Of a stretch of DNA of 64,000 nt, positions 24,965 to 33,744 are shown piece by piece. The stretch is from NCBI RefSeq assembly GCF_900107195.1, contig NZ_FNPB01000004.1, positions 242,587 through 306,586 on the forward strand. The letters run 5' to 3'. The stretch's first letter is position 1. Each line of letters starts with the position of its first letter. Origin of the DNA: Halobellus clavatus. GTDB taxonomy: Archaea > Halobacteriota > Halobacteria > Halobacteriales > Haloferacaceae. The notes under the pieces were generated by a model, which was not told the DNA's origin, ran no database searches, and saw only the letters and a program-made list of their open reading frames with translations. A program made the translations under genes and the position numbers.

Positions 24965-26215
24965 ATGTCCCCCGACGCAGATCGGCCCTCCACCGATTAC
25001 ACGCGCAGAGCGGTTCTCAGCCGAACGTCTGCGGCCCTCGCGACGTCGCTCTCGGCGCTGACCGCCGGGTGTCTCTCGGGGCTCCCGCCGCTCGGATCCG
25101 ACCAACGATACGGTCGGCTCCGTGCGCCAGCGGTGGAGCCACCGTCGTATCGCCGGTGGCTTCCGGCTCTATCGAGCGTCGCGCAGGTCCCGCAGGTCCC
25201 CGGCGGCTATCACTTCACGGTTCTCACGGACGCCGCCGGGCGGTCTGATGCGCCAGAACTGATCGCCCTCCGACGGGCCCACGTCAAAGCCGCTACCGAC
25301 TACTTCGGGGTCGGCTTCGCGGCCTACGATCGGATCATCACGACGATGTTCGGGACCGTGCTCGAGGCCGACTTCGACCCCCAGACAGTCACCGAGACGC
25401 TCCCACAGACACGGTACGCCCACGACGGGACCTACCGCGATTACGACGTGTTCGCTCGCGAGGACGTGCCGCGACGGGTCGCCGTCGGCGACGGCACACT
25501 GGTCTGGACGAGTGCGTATCATCACGACGCCCCCGCTCTCGAAGCGCTCGTCGACGCCGGGGCCGGCGAGCGTCCACGGTTCCACGAGGCCAGCCGGCCA
25601 TTCGATCGACTGACGACGGCCGCCGGCGGCCCCCCGTACCTGGGCGTCAACGCCCAACTCCAGGATCCCACGGGACGGGCCGCGCTCCTGGCGGATTCTT
25701 TCCGGTTCGGCGAGGACGCCGCGTATCAACTCGTCCAGTACCGCTACAGGGACGACCCGCCGACCGCGCAGCAACTCGAAGACGCACTCCGTACGGACGA
25801 CTTCCGATTCGCCGACCCGGCGAGGGCGTTCGACGTCGCCGTCGACGGCCGTCTCGCCACGGTCGAAGCGCGCGTTCCCTACCGCGACGACGGGGCGGAG
25901 CCAGTCGACTACCCGCAAGTCACCTGGGGCGTCGACGTCGACGCCGACGCGGACACGGTCACCTTCCGCCACGAGGGCGGCGACGCCGTCCCGGCCCACC
26001 GCCTCTTTTTCGACGTCGGTCGCCCGGCGGCCCCCGGCCGGATCGACAAGCGACCGATCTGGCAGGGCGTCGAGACCGTCGACACCGGATCGACTGCGAC
26101 GGTCGACCTGAGCGACCTCGAAGACCCGACAGACGTGAGTCTCGTGTACGCCACGAGCGACGTCGCCTTCCACGTCCTCTTTGGAGTCGAGCTGTGGGGT
26201 GATCGAGATGGGTGA
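24965..26215 (+). CDS. Tat-exported lipoprotein of unknown function
   Basis: A 416-residue protein with a twin-arginine signal (TRRAVLSRTS) and a lipobox LTAGC, placing the lipidated Cys near residue 36; it would be anchored to the outer face of the membrane. The mature part has no recognised domain. It is mixed alpha/beta and acidic, contains repeated DFRFADPARAFDV and VDVDADADTVTFRHEGGD segments, and ends with a strand-rich block of about 120 residues. A haloarchaeal family is likely but I cannot name it. The short winged-helix gene after it overlaps no bases but follows within 80 bp. Confidence 0.75.
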   Translation: MSPDADRPSTDYTRRAVLSRTSAALATSLSALTAGCLSGLPPLGSDQRYGRLRAPAVEPPSYRRWLPALSSVAQVPQVPGGYHFTVLTDAAGRSDAPELIALRRAHVKAATDYFGVGFAAYDRIITTMFGTVLEADFDPQTVTETLPQTRYAHDGTYRDYDVFAREDVPRRVAVGDGTLVWTSAYHHDAPALEALVDAGAGERPRFHEASRPFDRLTTAAGGPPYLGVNAQLQDPTGRAALLADSFRFGEDAAYQLVQYRYRDDPPTAQQLEDALRTDDFRFADPARAFDVAVDGRLATVEARVPYRDDGAEPVDYPQVTWGVDVDADADTVTFRHEGGDAVPAHRLFFDVGRPAAPGRIDKRPIWQGVETVDTGSTATVDLSDLEDPTDVSLVYATSDVAFHVLFGVELWGDRDG

Positions 26216-26294
26216 TGTCGCGGCCTGCCGGTGCTTTCTCCGCCCTCTCCGGGGTTCGGTCTCGTCTCGGACCCAACACCTATACTTCGCTCCA

Positions 26295-26654
26295 ATGACC
26301 GATGATAGCGAGATGGCCGATCCGGACCTCGACACCGTCGTCGCGCTGCTCGACGACGAACACGTGCGGTCGATTCTGACCGCCACGAGCGACGGTCCCT
26401 ACTCGGCCGCCGAACTCGGCGAGCGCTGCGGCCTCTCGACCTCGTCGATCTACCGGCGGCTGAACCGCCTGACGGACGCGGATCTCCTCGAAGAGCGGAC
26501 GCGCCCGCGACCGGACGGTCACCACGAGACGGTGTACGTGTCACGGCTCGACCGATTCGAGGTCACGATCCGTGACGGAGAACTGTCCTGGACGGTCGAA
26601 CGCCGAAGTACCGACGTCGCGGACGAACTGACGCGCCTGTGGGGGAAGTTCTGA
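26295..26654 (+). CDS. Winged-helix transcriptional regulator
   Basis: A 119-residue protein whose central part is an ArsR-like winged helix: LLDDEHVRSILTATSD, then SAAELGERCGLSTSSIYRRLNRL as the recognition helix region. A short C-terminal tail carries charged beta-strand residues. Such proteins in haloarchaea are often paired with a small membrane protein. Here the stop shares one base with the start of the DUF7521-type gene (TGATG), so the two are co-translated. The ATG at 26295 begins the domain. Confidence 0.8.
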   Translation: MTDDSEMADPDLDTVVALLDDEHVRSILTATSDGPYSAAELGERCGLSTSSIYRRLNRLTDADLLEERTRPRPDGHHETVYVSRLDRFEVTIRDGELSWTVERRSTDVADELTRLWGKF

Positions 26655-26995
26655 TGTCGACGCTCGGCCCCGCCGTCGGCGTCGGGTCCCCGATCGCGCT
26701 GCTCGCGGGCGCGGCGGCGACGCTCTCGGCGCTGATCGGGCTCTACATCGGCTATCAGGCGTACCGCGGGCTCCGCCGCAATGAGGAGCGCTCGATGCGG
26801 TGGCTCTCGGTCGGGATGATCCTCCTCTTCGGCGTGACCTACACGCTCGCGGTCGCCGGCCAGGGGCTGATCGCCTTCCGGGTCCTGCCGATCCGGTTTC
26901 AGACCTCGGTCCGGCTCCTGGTGCGGCTGATCCAACTCGGCGGGCTCGCCTGCATCGCGTACTCGCTCCGGATCGCCGCCGGGCGGTCGACGTAG
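26654..26995 (+). CDS. DUF7521-type small membrane protein
   Basis: A 113-residue protein with about three transmembrane helices (residues about 12-35, 47-70 and 85-108) and a basic loop YRGLRRNEERSMRWLS between the first two. The helices and the tight coupling to a winged-helix gene match haloarchaeal DUF7521 proteins, whose job is unknown. It may tether or sense for the regulator encoded just before it, as an inference from the shared TGATG junction. Confidence 0.7.
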   Translation: MSTLGPAVGVGSPIALLAGAAATLSALIGLYIGYQAYRGLRRNEERSMRWLSVGMILLFGVTYTLAVAGQGLIAFRVLPIRFQTSVRLLVRLIQLGGLACIAYSLRIAAGRST

Positions 26996-27014
26996 CGGGG
27001 CGGCGTCCCCGCGC

Positions 27015-28031
27015 TCACCCGCGGAGCAGGACCGCCGCCAGCGCCGCGCCGCCGACCACGAACGCGCCGCTGACGAGGACGCCCGTCGGGAGCGAGCCCA
27101 GTCCGGTCCCGTCGGAATCGGGGCGGTCGGTCGCGGTCGTCGCCGCGTCACCGTCCGCGTCGGCCGGCGTCTCCGAGGACTGCGCCTGCACGACGAGCGT
27201 CCCCACGTCCTCCGCGGCGCCCGACCCCTCGGAGCCGGCGTACAGCGTCACGTCGTAGGCCGCCGGATCGAGCATCGCGCTCAGCGAGGTCTCCGAGCGG
27301 ACCGAGACCGTGTCGCCGCCGGAGACGCTGACCGTCTCGCCGCCGCGGCCCGCCAGGGCGGTGTCGACGTAAAGCACCGCCTGGCCGTCGCCGTCCTCGT
27401 CGCGCACGACGGTCTCGAGTTCGTAGTTCGCGTCGGTCTCGTTGCCCACGACCACGACCGCCGCGTCGGCGTCGCCGCTGAACTCGATCGGCAGCGCCGC
27501 GACGCTCCCGGCGTTCACGACAAAGATGTTCTCGCCGAACGCGACCGGCGCTTCCTCATCGGCAGTCGCGGTCGGCGTCGGCGTCTGCTCGGGGATCGGG
27601 GTCGGCGTGTCCGCCGGAAGCGAGTCCGCGCAGTCGCCCTCGCAGGCGACGATCTCGCCGTCGACGGTCGCCTCGGCGGACCCGTTCTCGAAGCGCGCGG
27701 TCAGCTCGAACGTTCCGCCGGGGTCGATGTCCGAGAAGTTGAACGCGACGGCCCAGGACCCGTCGTCGCGGACGACGCCCGTCCGCGTCTTGAGGAACGC
27801 CGGCGAGGTGTTCCCCGTCGAGCGCACGCGGACCAGGACCTCGGTCCCGACGGGCGCAGCGGCGGTGCCCCGAACGGCCTGCGACGGCCCGCTCGCGACC
27901 GTCACGCGGTCGCCCTCGTGGGAGACGGTGAGGTCCTCCGCGGCCGCTGCCGGGCCGGCGATCGCGACCGGCGCGAGCACGCTCGTCACGAGGACGAGCG
28001 CGAGCACCGGCCGCGCGAGTCGGCTACGCAT
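27015..28031 (-). CDS. Secreted surface protein with BGTF-like domain and C-terminal anchor
   Basis: A 338-residue protein. A signal peptide occupies about residues 8-31 (hydrophobic, ending in AAAA). A beta-rich domain follows, then a Thr-Pro stalk (TPTPIPEQTPTPTA) near residue 145, a second beta-rich domain, an acidic linker, and a C-terminal hydrophobic helix of about 23 residues. The plan resembles haloarchaeal surface glycoproteins with BGTF-type domains. It is anchored in the membrane and probably glycosylated on Asn-x-Ser/Thr sites. It converges with the DUF7521-type gene. Function unknown. Confidence 0.7.
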   Translation of the reverse strand: MRSRLARPVLALVLVTSVLAPVAIAGPAAAAEDLTVSHEGDRVTVASGPSQAVRGTAAAPVGTEVLVRVRSTGNTSPAFLKTRTGVVRDDGSWAVAFNFSDIDPGGTFELTARFENGSAEATVDGEIVACEGDCADSLPADTPTPIPEQTPTPTATADEEAPVAFGENIFVVNAGSVAALPIEFSGDADAAVVVVGNETDANYELETVVRDEDGDGQAVLYVDTALAGRGGETVSVSGGDTVSVRSETSLSAMLDPAAYDVTLYAGSEGSGAAEDVGTLVVQAQSSETPADADGDAATTATDRPDSDGTGLGSLPTGVLVSGAFVVGGAALAAVLLRG

Positions 28032-28212
28032 CGTCCACCCCCCGGAGGCTGCGGGCGGTCGCTGGCTCGTCGCCGTCGTCGAGTTCGGCTGTGGAGGGCA
28101 TACGTGACTGCAGTGCGGGGAGGGGCTAAGAAGGCCCGATTGCTTCGAGAGCCGTTTACGCTACCTCGGCGTCCGAGGGATTCAAGCGTCGCGGCGGCGA
28201 ACCCTCGGCGAC

Positions 28213-29580
28213 GTGACAGCGGACGACGGCGGCTCGCGCGGGCGACACATCAGCCGGCGGCGCGCGCTCGCGATCGGCGGCGCGGCGGCGCTCAGCCTCG
28301 CGAGCACGAGCAGGCTCCCGAGCGCCTCTACCGGGAGCGACCCCGACGAGGCGAACGCCTCCGAGAACGGGGGCCGCGAGGGTGACGCCGACGCCCTCGG
28401 CCGAATCCACCGCGCGGGCATCACGGGGGAGGGCGTCGACGTGGCGGTGCTTGATCCCACGGGATTCGATCCGACCCACGACGCGGTCGCCGGCGGGATC
28501 CGAGAGATCCGCCAGTTCGGCTCCCGATCGGCCGTCGCCGAGCGGACCACCCACGGGACCGGGGCCGCCGCCGCGGTGGCCGAACTGGCGCCGGACGCGC
28601 GGCTCTCGCTCGCGTCGTTCGACACGCCCGCGGAGTTCGTCGCGGCCGTCGAGTGGTGCCGCGAGCGGGAGACCGACGTGCTGCTCGCGCCCGTCGCGGC
28701 CCACGGCTCGGTCGCGACCGGTCGGTCCGACGTTGCCCGCGCGGCGGGGCGCGCGGTCGACGCCGGCTGCGTCCTCGTCGCCCCGACGGGGAACGCCGCG
28801 CTCGGGCACTGGGAAGGGCCCGCCGCCGCGCTCCTGGGCGACGGCGAGACCGATCCGCGCCGACTTCGGATCCGCCCGCTCCCAGGCGCCGACTCGGTCC
28901 GCGGACGCTTCCGGGCCTGGCTCGTCGCCGACGCGTCGGTCGAGTCCGACCTCACGCTCGCGCTGCTGCGGGCCGTCGACGGCGGCCGGCGCTGGAACCT
29001 CCTCGCGGTCTCGCGGGCCGTCGACTCGCGGGCGGGCCAGCGGCTCGCGGCCGACCTCGACGACGGCACGCACGCGCTGGTCGTTCGCACCGACGGGGCG
29101 GAGGCGGACCGCCGCCCGGACGCGAACGCCAGTCGGATCGAGATCGCGACGCCGACGCACGCGCTGTCCTCGGCCCGTCCGCTCGGGAGCGTCGCCGTCC
29201 CGGCGAGCGTCCCGGGCGTCGTCGGCGTCGGCGTCACGGACGCCGCGCGGACCGAAGCGGAATCGGCCGACAGCGCGGCCGCGCCGGTCGCTCCCTACAG
29301 CGGTCGCGGTCCGGTGGCCGGGGGCGACCTCGGCGTCGACGTCGTCGCCCCGCCCCGGCCGTGGATCGCCGACGGGCGCCCCGGAACCTCCGCGGCGGCA
29401 GCCCGCGTTGCCGGCGTCGCCGCGCTGCTCCGCGCCGCCGACCCCGAACTGGAACCGTCCGCCGTCACGCGGACGCTCCGGGCGTCGGCCGCGGACGTCG
29501 GTCGCGCGGGCCCCGACGTCGTCTCCGGGCACGGTCGGCTCGCCCCCCTCGCGGCCGTCCAGCGCGTCAGGGCGCGGTAA
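28213..29580 (+). CDS. Subtilisin-like serine protease (S8 family), Tat-exported
   Basis: A 455-residue protein with a twin-arginine signal (SRRRALAIGG) in the first 40 residues. The S8 motifs are present in order: Asp in VAVLDPTGFD, His in HGTGAAA, oxyanion Asn in APTGN, and Ser in GTSAAAARVAG. The Asp motif carries an extra Pro (DPTG instead of D-[TS]-G), so the active-site geometry may differ. It is shorter than halolysins and has no C-terminal repeat domain. GTG at 28213 is the only start that keeps the Tat signal. Substrate unknown. Confidence 0.82.
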   Translation: MTADDGGSRGRHISRRRALAIGGAAALSLASTSRLPSASTGSDPDEANASENGGREGDADALGRIHRAGITGEGVDVAVLDPTGFDPTHDAVAGGIREIRQFGSRSAVAERTTHGTGAAAAVAELAPDARLSLASFDTPAEFVAAVEWCRERETDVLLAPVAAHGSVATGRSDVARAAGRAVDAGCVLVAPTGNAALGHWEGPAAALLGDGETDPRRLRIRPLPGADSVRGRFRAWLVADASVESDLTLALLRAVDGGRRWNLLAVSRAVDSRAGQRLAADLDDGTHALVVRTDGAEADRRPDANASRIEIATPTHALSSARPLGSVAVPASVPGVVGVGVTDAARTEAESADSAAAPVAPYSGRGPVAGGDLGVDVVAPPRPWIADGRPGTSAAAARVAGVAALLRAADPELEPSAVTRTLRASAADVGRAGPDVVSGHGRLAPLAAVQRVRAR

Positions 29581-29608
29581 TACGGCGATCGAACCGTCCC
29601 GCCGACCG

Positions 29609-29616
29609 CTTAAAGA
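29609..29616 (+). promoter_or_regulatory. TATA box for the membrane-bound winged-helix gene
   Basis: CTTAAAGA lies about 28 bp before the ATG at 29641, the spacing of a leaderless transcript. It supports that ATG over the internal ATG at 29668. Confidence 0.5.
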
Positions 29617-29640
29617 GCAGTTTGAGCTACGCCCACATTG

Positions 29641-30273
29641 ATGACCCGCGTAGCCGTACGGCGAACTATGTCATCGCCGATCGCCGGGCTGGTCGATCGG
29701 ACCCGCGCGCCGGACGCCGAGCCCGCCGTCGTCGACGTCGCCGACGAGGACGCGGGGGCACTGGTCGACGCCCTGCGTTCGGAGACGGCCCGGGAGCTGT
29801 TCAGCGCGCTGCACGAGGCTCCCGCGCCGCCCTCCGAGCTCGCGCGCGAACTCGACACGTCCGTCCAGAACGTCCACTATCACCTCTCGAACCTCCAGTC
29901 GGCTGGCATCGTCGAGTCCGTCGGCACCCGCCTCTCCGAGAAGGGCAACGAGATGACCGTCTACGGCCCGGCCGCGGATCCGATCGTGCTGGTCGGTGAT
30001 GCCTCGCCGGCCGAGCGTGGGACACTCAGGCGGTCGCTGGCAGACTGGGCCACCGGGGTCTCGGTGCTCGCGCTGACCAGTCTCGCGGTCCAGATCGCCG
30101 CCGAACGGTTCCTGACCGGCCCGGCCTCGCTCTTCGAGCCAGCCAGCGTCGGGGCGGTGCCCGAGCATCCGCTCGTCCGCGGCGTCCTCTTGCTCGCGGA
30201 ACCGGGCCTGCTCTTCTTCCTCGGCGGTCTCGCGGTGTTCGCTCTCGTGGTACTGCTGGAGAGGACCCCCTGA
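29641..30273 (+). CDS. ArsR-like winged-helix protein with membrane helices
   Basis: A 210-residue protein. The N-terminal half is an ArsR-type winged helix (ALRSETARELFSALHEAP, then SELARELDTSVQNVHYHLSNL). The C-terminal half has two hydrophobic segments (about 137-158 and 182-205), so the regulator would sit at the membrane. This plan is frequent in haloarchaea and suggests a regulator that responds to a membrane or extracytoplasmic signal. It follows the protease gene on the same strand. Confidence 0.8.
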   Translation: MTRVAVRRTMSSPIAGLVDRTRAPDAEPAVVDVADEDAGALVDALRSETARELFSALHEAPAPPSELARELDTSVQNVHYHLSNLQSAGIVESVGTRLSEKGNEMTVYGPAADPIVLVGDASPAERGTLRRSLADWATGVSVLALTSLAVQIAAERFLTGPASLFEPASVGAVPEHPLVRGVLLLAEPGLLFFLGGLAVFALVVLLERTP

Positions 30274-30318
30274 TCTGACAACGCAAGCGGTATCCTCTAC
30301 CGGTCCGGTAGGTCGGGT

Positions 30319-31737
30319 GTGACATCCGCGGACCGCGATCCCGACGCCCACGACCCCAGTGGGGAAGCCGACCCTGAGGGCACCGACGGCGCGTCCGATA
30401 CCGACAGCCCCGAGGACGCGACGGACCCGGAGATCGAGTTCGACGGATCGCTGACCCGCCGCCGCGTCATCGGGACGCTCTTTCTCGTGGTCTTCATCGA
30501 CCTGCTCGGCTTCGGAATCCTGATCCCGGTCATTCCGCTGTACGCGCAGGCGTTCGGGGCGAACGAGTTCGTCGGGAGCCTCCTCATCGCGACCTACTCG
30601 CTGTTTCAGTTCCTCGGGGCGCCCGTCCTGGGTCGGCTGTCGGACGAGCGCGGCCGGCGACCCGTCCTGCTGCTCTCGCTGTTCGGGAGCGTGCTGGCGT
30701 GGACGCTCTTCGGGATCGCGGGCGAACTCGGCCCGCTCCTGGGCGCGACCAACGGGCTCGTGGTGCTCTTTCTCGCTCGGGCGCTGGCGGGCGCGATGGG
30801 CGGTAACATCGCCACCGCGAACGCCTACATCGCAGACGTGACGCCACCCGAAGACCGCGCCAAGGGGCTCGGGATCCTGGGCGCCGCATTCGGTCTCGGC
30901 TTCGTGTTCGGGCCGGCGATCGCGGGCGTCGTCTCCGGTCCCGCTGCGCTGAATCTCCTCCGCGGGGTGCTCCCGGCCGCGGTTCCGGTGTCGGAGTTCA
31001 CGATCCCGTCTTTCACCGCGGCGCTGCTCACCGGACTCAATCTCGTGCTCGCCTTCGTCGTCCTCCCGGAACCACCCAGGCGCGCGGACGCCCGCGCCGC
31101 ACCCGAGGAGTCGCGACTCACCGAACTGTACGAGGCGGTCACGTCGCCGGGGGTGGGCCCGCTGATCCTCTCGTTCTTTCTGGCTTCGTTCGCCTTCTCG
31201 GCGTTCGAGAGCCAGTTCATCTTCCTCACGAACGACCGCCTCGGTTACGGCACCGCGGCGAACGCGGTCCTTCTCACCTACATCGGCGTCCTCATCGCCA
31301 TCATCCAGGGCGGCCTCGTCGGACCGCTCACCGATCGCTTCGGCGAATATCGGCTCGCCGTCGGCGGGGCAGCGATCCAGGCCGCGGCGCTCGCGCTGGT
31401 GCCGTTTTCCACGTCGTGGACGTTCGTTCCGCCGATCGGTCCAGTCGCCCCGGGTGCCGTTGCGCTGGCCATCGTCGCGACGCCGCTCGCGTTCGGGAAC
31501 GCGCTCACGAACGTCTCGCTGAACGCGCTGGTCTCGCTGAACGCCGGCGACGACGAACAGGGCGGCGCGTTCGGCCTCACCCAGTCGGCCGGCAGCCTCG
31601 CGCGAACGTTCGGGCCGGCCCTCGCCGGGTTCCTCTACGTCACCGTCGCCTACTGGACGCCGTTCGTCGTCGCCGGCGTCCTCTTTCTCCCCGTCCTGTT
31701 CGTCCTCGGCGGCGTCGCGCGCGAGCAGATCCGGTGA
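30319..31737 (+). CDS. MFS transporter (TetA/multidrug-type)
   Basis: A 472-residue carrier with twelve predicted hydrophobic segments after an acidic leader of about 45 residues. Motif A of the major facilitator superfamily is clear as GRLSDERGRRPVLL, and a second-half counterpart reads PLTDRFGEYRL. This resembles the tetracycline-antiporter branch. The protein would export a drug or metabolite against protons or ions. The GTG at 30319 is the start that begins the acidic leader; the ATGs further in would remove part of it. Cargo cannot be told. Confidence 0.85.
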   Translation: MTSADRDPDAHDPSGEADPEGTDGASDTDSPEDATDPEIEFDGSLTRRRVIGTLFLVVFIDLLGFGILIPVIPLYAQAFGANEFVGSLLIATYSLFQFLGAPVLGRLSDERGRRPVLLLSLFGSVLAWTLFGIAGELGPLLGATNGLVVLFLARALAGAMGGNIATANAYIADVTPPEDRAKGLGILGAAFGLGFVFGPAIAGVVSGPAALNLLRGVLPAAVPVSEFTIPSFTAALLTGLNLVLAFVVLPEPPRRADARAAPEESRLTELYEAVTSPGVGPLILSFFLASFAFSAFESQFIFLTNDRLGYGTAANAVLLTYIGVLIAIIQGGLVGPLTDRFGEYRLAVGGAAIQAAALALVPFSTSWTFVPPIGPVAPGAVALAIVATPLAFGNALTNVSLNALVSLNAGDDEQGGAFGLTQSAGSLARTFGPALAGFLYVTVAYWTPFVVAGVLFLPVLFVLGGVAREQIR

Positions 31738-31847
31738 GTCGCCCCCGGCGATCAGCACGCCGGGGACCGACCTGCGCTCTCTCGGGCCCGAATCTCAGCG
31801 AGTGGGAACCGGTCGGGCCCCTTATGCCCGCGTGACTGCTATCGACT

Positions 31848-32522
31848 GTGAGCGCTATGCGACGACGGACCTACCTCAGCGGCGTGGCTGCTGCGGGCGT
31901 CTTCGGCACGGCGGGCTGTCTCGGCCTCGGCGACGCGAACCCGGATGTCGCGCTGAGTGAACCCGACCGGGAGTACGAGAGCGAGGACCTCCCGTACCCG
32001 GCGTGGGGCCAGCGGGTCCCCGACGTGACGCTCCCGGCGGCGATCGACGATCGAGCGGTCGCCGTTCGGGACGTCGAGACGCCGACGCTGCTCACGTTCT
32101 TCTATAGCCACTGTAACACGGTCTGTCCGGTGTTGATTCAGACGATGCGGAGCGTCCAGGCGCACGCGATCGAGAACGGGTACGAGAGCGAGGTGGCGTT
32201 CCTCCCGACCACGTTCGATCCGCAGCGCGACGACGCCGAGCGGCTTCGCACCTACGGCGAGAAGATGAACGTCGCGCTCGACGCCGGTGACTGGCACTTC
32301 CTCCGTCCCGAGTCGAAAGCGCGGGCCAAGTCGGTCGTCCAAGCGCAGTTCGGGGTGAATTTCCAGCGGACGCACCCCGAGGACATGGAGATGTACATGT
32401 TCACGCACTCGGCGCTGACGTTCCTCGTGAACGGCGACGGCTACGTCGAACGGGCCTACCGGACGAAGCAGCCGCAGGCCGAACAGATCATCGACGACCT
32501 CGCGACCGTCCGGAAACGATGA
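31848..32522 (+). CDS. SCO1/SenC-like copper chaperone lipoprotein
   Basis: A 224-residue protein with an RR-containing signal and a lipobox ending at Cys24 (FGTAGC), so it is anchored outside. It has the SCO fold: a CxxxC copper site at Cys89-Cys93 (CNTVC) and the third ligand, His, in FTHSALTF. SCO proteins deliver copper to the CuA site of cytochrome oxidase or act in its redox maturation. The stop overlaps the start of the TlpA-like gene (ATGA), so the genes are co-translated. The GTG at 31848 lies about 25 bp after a CTTATG element; the ATG at 31857 is an alternative. Confidence 0.88.
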   Translation: MSAMRRRTYLSGVAAAGVFGTAGCLGLGDANPDVALSEPDREYESEDLPYPAWGQRVPDVTLPAAIDDRAVAVRDVETPTLLTFFYSHCNTVCPVLIQTMRSVQAHAIENGYESEVAFLPTTFDPQRDDAERLRTYGEKMNVALDAGDWHFLRPESKARAKSVVQAQFGVNFQRTHPEDMEMYMFTHSALTFLVNGDGYVERAYRTKQPQAEQIIDDLATVRKR

Positions 32523-33055
32523 ACCGTCGGCGACTGCTGACAGCGATCGGCGGCCTCGGACTCACCGGCGCGAGCGCGCTCGCACTCGGCGGCGACCTCC
32601 CGGGGGCGGGGACGGACGACGCCGGGCTGCCGATCCGCGTCGAGACGATGGCGGCTCGTGGTTCGTCCGCCGGCGAGACGCGAGTCCCCGTCGCGGACAC
32701 GCCCACAGTGATCGACCTGTTCGCGACGTGGTGTGCGCCGTGCAAAGCGCAGATGGACGGGCTTTCGACCCTCCACAGCGAGTACGACGACCGCGTGGCC
32801 TTCGTGTCGGTGACGAACGAGCGGGTCGGGGGGACGCTCTCGCGCGACGACATCAGGGCGTGGTGGGGGCGACACGACGGCGACTGGACCCTCGGCCTCG
32901 ACCCAGCGAGCGATCTGATGGCGGCGCTCGGCGCCTCGGGGCTCCCGTTTCTCGCCGTCGCGAACGAGGTCGGCGAGATCCGCTGGACGCACGCTGGCGT
33001 CGCCTCGACCGACACGCTCCGAGACGAGATCGACGCCGCGCTCGCGGAGGCGTAG
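32519..33055 (+). CDS. TlpA-like extracytoplasmic thioredoxin
   Basis: A 178-residue protein with a twin-arginine signal (RRRLLTAIGG). The thioredoxin motif WCAPC places the redox cysteines near 72 and 75, and a cis-proline SGLPF appears later. TlpA-type proteins keep copper-site cysteines reduced for cytochrome oxidase assembly. It is wedged between a SCO gene and a CcdA-like gene with overlapping or abutting ends. This is the usual three-part system: CcdA passes electrons inward to outward, TlpA relays them, SCO inserts copper. Confidence 0.88.
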   Translation: MNRRRLLTAIGGLGLTGASALALGGDLPGAGTDDAGLPIRVETMAARGSSAGETRVPVADTPTVIDLFATWCAPCKAQMDGLSTLHSEYDDRVAFVSVTNERVGGTLSRDDIRAWWGRHDGDWTLGLDPASDLMAALGASGLPFLAVANEVGEIRWTHAGVASTDTLRDEIDAALAEA

Positions 33056-33709
33056 ATGTCGACTGCCGCGACCCTCGGGGCTACGGGGTTCGCGGTGGGC
33101 GCGGGCGTCGCGACGTTCTTCGCGCCCTGTGCGTTCCCACTCCTCCCGGGCTACGTGGGCTACTACCTCGATCGAGCCGACGGCCCCACCGGCCTCGCGG
33201 CCGGCGGCGTCGCCGCCCTCGGTGCGCTCCTCGCGCTCGGGGCTGTCTCGGCGCTCGCGTTCGCCGTGGGACAGCGACTCACCTCGCTGTTGCCCGTCTT
33301 CGAACCGCTCGTCGGCGCGGCGCTCGTCGCCTTCGGACTCCTCGTTCTCTCGGGGTGGTCGGCGCCGACGATCCCGCTGCCGAAGCGGCCCGACTCGCTC
33401 GTCGGGTTCGGCGTCTTCGGGGCCGTCTACGCCATCGCAGCCGCGGGCTGCGTCGTGCCGCTCTTCCTGGGCGTCGTCGCGCAGGCGTCGGCCCTTCCGC
33501 CGGCCGGCGGCGGGGTGGTTCTCGGCGCGTACGCCGTCGCGGTCGCGGCGCCGCTGTTGGGGGTCACGCTCCTCGCCGACGCGGGCGTGACGGCGTGGCG
33601 CGATGCCGGCCGGTACGTCGGACGCACGAAGCAGGTCGCGGGCGTGCTACTCGTCGCCGCCGGAATCGGCCAACTCTACCTCTCCGTGGTCGTTCTCGAC
33701 GTCCTCTGA
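33056..33709 (+). CDS. CcdA-like membrane thiol:disulfide electron carrier
   Basis: A 217-residue membrane protein with about six hydrophobic helices. The two family cysteines are in FFAPCAFPLLPGY near residue 25 and in AAGCVVPLFLG near residue 136. CcdA takes electrons from cytoplasmic thioredoxin and passes them to extracytoplasmic thioredoxin-like proteins. The ATG follows the TlpA stop directly (TAGATG). The length matches short archaeal CcdA proteins. Confidence 0.88.
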   Translation: MSTAATLGATGFAVGAGVATFFAPCAFPLLPGYVGYYLDRADGPTGLAAGGVAALGALLALGAVSALAFAVGQRLTSLLPVFEPLVGAALVAFGLLVLSGWSAPTIPLPKRPDSLVGFGVFGAVYAIAAAGCVVPLFLGVVAQASALPPAGGGVVLGAYAVAVAAPLLGVTLLADAGVTAWRDAGRYVGRTKQVAGVLLVAAGIGQLYLSVVVLDVL

Positions 33710-33744
33710 TCCGGGTGGACGCGACGAGGAGGCCGCGGCCGCGC

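Noticed and set aside
29671..31758. A 695-residue open frame on the minus strand across the winged-helix and MFS genes
   Set aside because: The product is dominated by Arg, Glu and Gln without any fold, as expected of the complement of acidic haloarchaeal genes. The plus-strand genes carry real motifs.
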